Shown here: positions 63,601 through 64,000 of the stretch, in pieces
Position numbering within the stretch: the first letter of the stretch is position 1
Layout: every line of letters begins with the position of its first letter
Assembly (NCBI GenBank): GCA_039930045.1
Contig: JBDSQB010000005.1
Location: 158,893-222,892 of the forward strand
Length of the DNA stretch: 64,000 bases
Direction of reading: 5' to 3'
From: Chthoniobacterales bacterium
GTDB lineage: Bacteria > Verrucomicrobiota > Verrucomicrobiia > Chthoniobacterales > DASVRZ01
Notes under the pieces: generated by a model
Database searches by the model: none
Told to the model about the DNA's origin: nothing
Seen by the model: the letters and a program-made list of their open reading frames with translations, nothing else
Made by a program: the position numbers and the translations under genes

Positions 63601-63829
63601 AATGCCGGCGGATGTCATCAATAAAATTTTCGATCCCTTCTTCACCACCAAGGAAATCGGCAAAGGCACCGGCCTTGGCCTCTCGATCACCTACGGCATC
63701 GTCCAGGAGCACGGCGGGAACATCTCGTGTGAGAGCAACGCGGGGCAGGGCACGCGCTTCACTTTGACGCTGCCACTGGCCACCGCCCGCGCGTCCGAAC
63801 GCGCACAGACAGCAAACAGGCAGGCTTGA
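60608..63829 (+). CDS. Multi-PAS sensor histidine kinase coupled to kaiBC
   Basis: A 1,073-residue soluble kinase, no transmembrane segments seen. After a short N-terminal helix it has about six PAS/PAC units (roughly 65-190, 195-315, 318-440, 445-570, 572-700, 702-825) recognised by repeated [20 protein letters not shown] linkers and [20 protein letters not shown]. The HisKA box [20 protein letters not shown] carries His839; the ATPase domain has [13 protein letters not shown] (N box), [12 protein letters not shown] (G1) and [15 protein letters not shown] (G2). No receiver domain in this protein. It should read input through PAS and pass phosphate to the regulator encoded next. KaiC/KaiB control of the kinase, as with SasA, is inferred from coupling. 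Confidence 0.93.
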   Translation: MKKKSQNVEAAKETFDEISVLVRQLDQIHRRLQELAGGELDSVLLPGGHSYLLHQAQEKLRQNDAVQSSILNALPAHIALIDSEGTILSVNNRWKQFAQNNGLQPSRCGVGQNYLQICEAATGDCSEEAFEAAVGIRAVLRGELNNYALEYPCHSPDEQRWFQLMVTKLDDTAVSGAVVMHVDVTERKLAEETLQESETLFHSLFENMLEGCAYCQLIYEGDRAVDFVYLRVNPAFEKHTGLKDVAGKKVSELVPGLLEASPEILETYHRVAKTGRTEQFEVYAEHLDIWFSVSAYSNEPGYFTAVLANITERKKAEGEIRFNEQRFRSLVEATSDIVWDTPASGKFESEQPGWSAFTGQTFEEYGGAGWLSAIHPDDQEETFRVWNAAVATRSIYKVEHRIRARDQTYRYMNVRAVPVLGEEGEIRQWIGIHTNISERKLAEETLRESEERFSGAFEHAPIGIALVAPDGHWLKVNRAVCKMLGYTEEELLARTFQEITHPEDLDADLSLVREVLEGKRLFYQLNKRYIHKDGHSVPASLSVSLVRDTRNEPLYFVSHLLDISARVQTENELLRIQQRLALATQSAHIGVWDWDVAGDKMIWDAQMYALYGIRERDFSGAVDAWQKGLHPQDRERAVADITDALKGRRQFHSEFRVVWPSGAVRDIEAHGIVQRSSDGQPQRMIGVNWDVTDRKKSERQMAEQAALLDMAPDAIMVRDLKHRIIYWNKSAERLYGWTSEEARGQIFVEMLKVDHERFYEAEAIAFETGEWAGEMQKTNRFGTVLTLNSRWTLVRNSDGTPHAILVIDTDISERKKLEQQFLRSQRMESIGTLAGGIAHDLNNSLAPILMSIELLKMKYPESENQELFANISASAERGADMVRQLLSFARGVTGKRIEVDIRHIVGDIEKIARDTFLKHIQIRTVLPDDVWPVIGDATQLHQVILNLCVNARDAMPGGGGILTLSAENVTLSQDYIGLNTEAKAGPYVVVRVEDTGTGMPADVINKIFDPFFTTKEIGKGTGLGLSITYGIVQEHGGNISCESNAGQGTRFTLTLPLATARASERAQTANRQA

Positions 63830-63830
63830 A

Positions 63831-64000
63831 ATGCGCAGGACCGCCATCAACAACGACCCGCAGGCGCCGACCACCACACGCAAGGGGACGATCCTCGTCA
63901 TCGACGACGAGGAGATCATGCGCGAGATCCTCGAGACGCTGCTGAGCCGGGAAGGCTACGAAGTTAGAGTCGCCCCGAATGCCGCCACAGGCCTCGAGCT
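63831..64000 (+). CDS. Response regulator receiver domain (3' end beyond window)
   Basis: The first 56 residues are visible. After a 20-residue lead they read GTILVIDDEEIMREILETLL and SREGYEVRVAPNAATG, the start of a CheY-type receiver with the acidic pair Asp-Asp-Glu. The phosphoacceptor Asp and any output domain are off the right edge. It begins one base after the kinase stop and is the likely phosphorylation target of His839. Confidence 0.9.
   Translation, partial: MRRTAINNDPQAPTTTRKGTILVIDDEEIMREILETLLSREGYEVRVAPNAATGLE

Noticed and set aside
62135..63919. 594-codon minus-strand frame opposite the histidine kinase
   Set aside because: Antisense shadow of conserved PAS and kinase domains.

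Overview
The window looks like chromosomal DNA of a free-living Verrucomicrobiota bacterium (PVC superphylum). The assignment is inferred from gene content. A 1,222-residue secreted protein ends in the phylum's usual D-x-D-x-DG-x-x-NLLEYALG segment. The S10/spc ribosomal cluster has no rpmD (L30) and no rpsN at its usual place, as in chlamydial relatives. Many genes also start after AT-rich leaders without a clear Shine-Dalgarno. No rRNA, tRNA, CRISPR array or intact insertion sequence was seen.

Layout. 1-3.8 kb: L-arabinose genes araB-araA with a divergent LacI-type regulator and a palindromic operator between them. 3.9-12.2 kb: Hsp33 chaperone, a small orphan gene, a decayed DUF433 gene, a 21-bp-period repeat array, a lipoprotein, a natural fusion of a metallo-beta-lactamase exonuclease with an ATP-dependent DNA ligase, a VapBC pair, an M29 aminopeptidase, a secreted EEP-family enzyme and TatA. 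12.4-30.5 kb: the str-S10-spc-alpha cluster from rpsL to rpsD, with secY, adk, map and rpmJ. An unrelated exported coiled-coil gene sits between rpsS and rplV, and a fragment of infA lies between map and rpmJ. The cluster ends at a terminator straight after rpsD, without rpoA or rplQ.

30.6-42.6 kb: assorted accessory genes: VF530 protein, MFS transporter, flavin-reductase-like protein, membrane protein, cardiolipin synthase, PilT-like ATPase, acyltransferase, hydrolase and a giant secreted propeller protein. 42.6-58.2 kb, nearly all on the minus strand: a nitrogen-scavenging block of outer-membrane protein, urea ABC transporter urtABCDE, urease ureABC and accessory genes ureE, ureF, ureG and ureD. 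It should import urea, hydrolyse it to ammonia and CO2, and load nickel into the enzyme. The accessory set is split between ureF and ureG by an opposite-strand insert carrying a small helical protein, a second 21-bp-period array made of palindromes, and a bacterial Roco (LRR-Roc-COR) GTPase with an extra C-terminal domain.

58.5-64 kb: a translationally coupled signalling operon of a KaiC-like double ATPase, KaiB, a multi-PAS hybridless histidine kinase and the start of a response regulator. Dispersed palindromic repeats of two families lie in and around the urease block and near the Hsp33 gene; one copy lies at the 5' end of ureF in an open reading frame.
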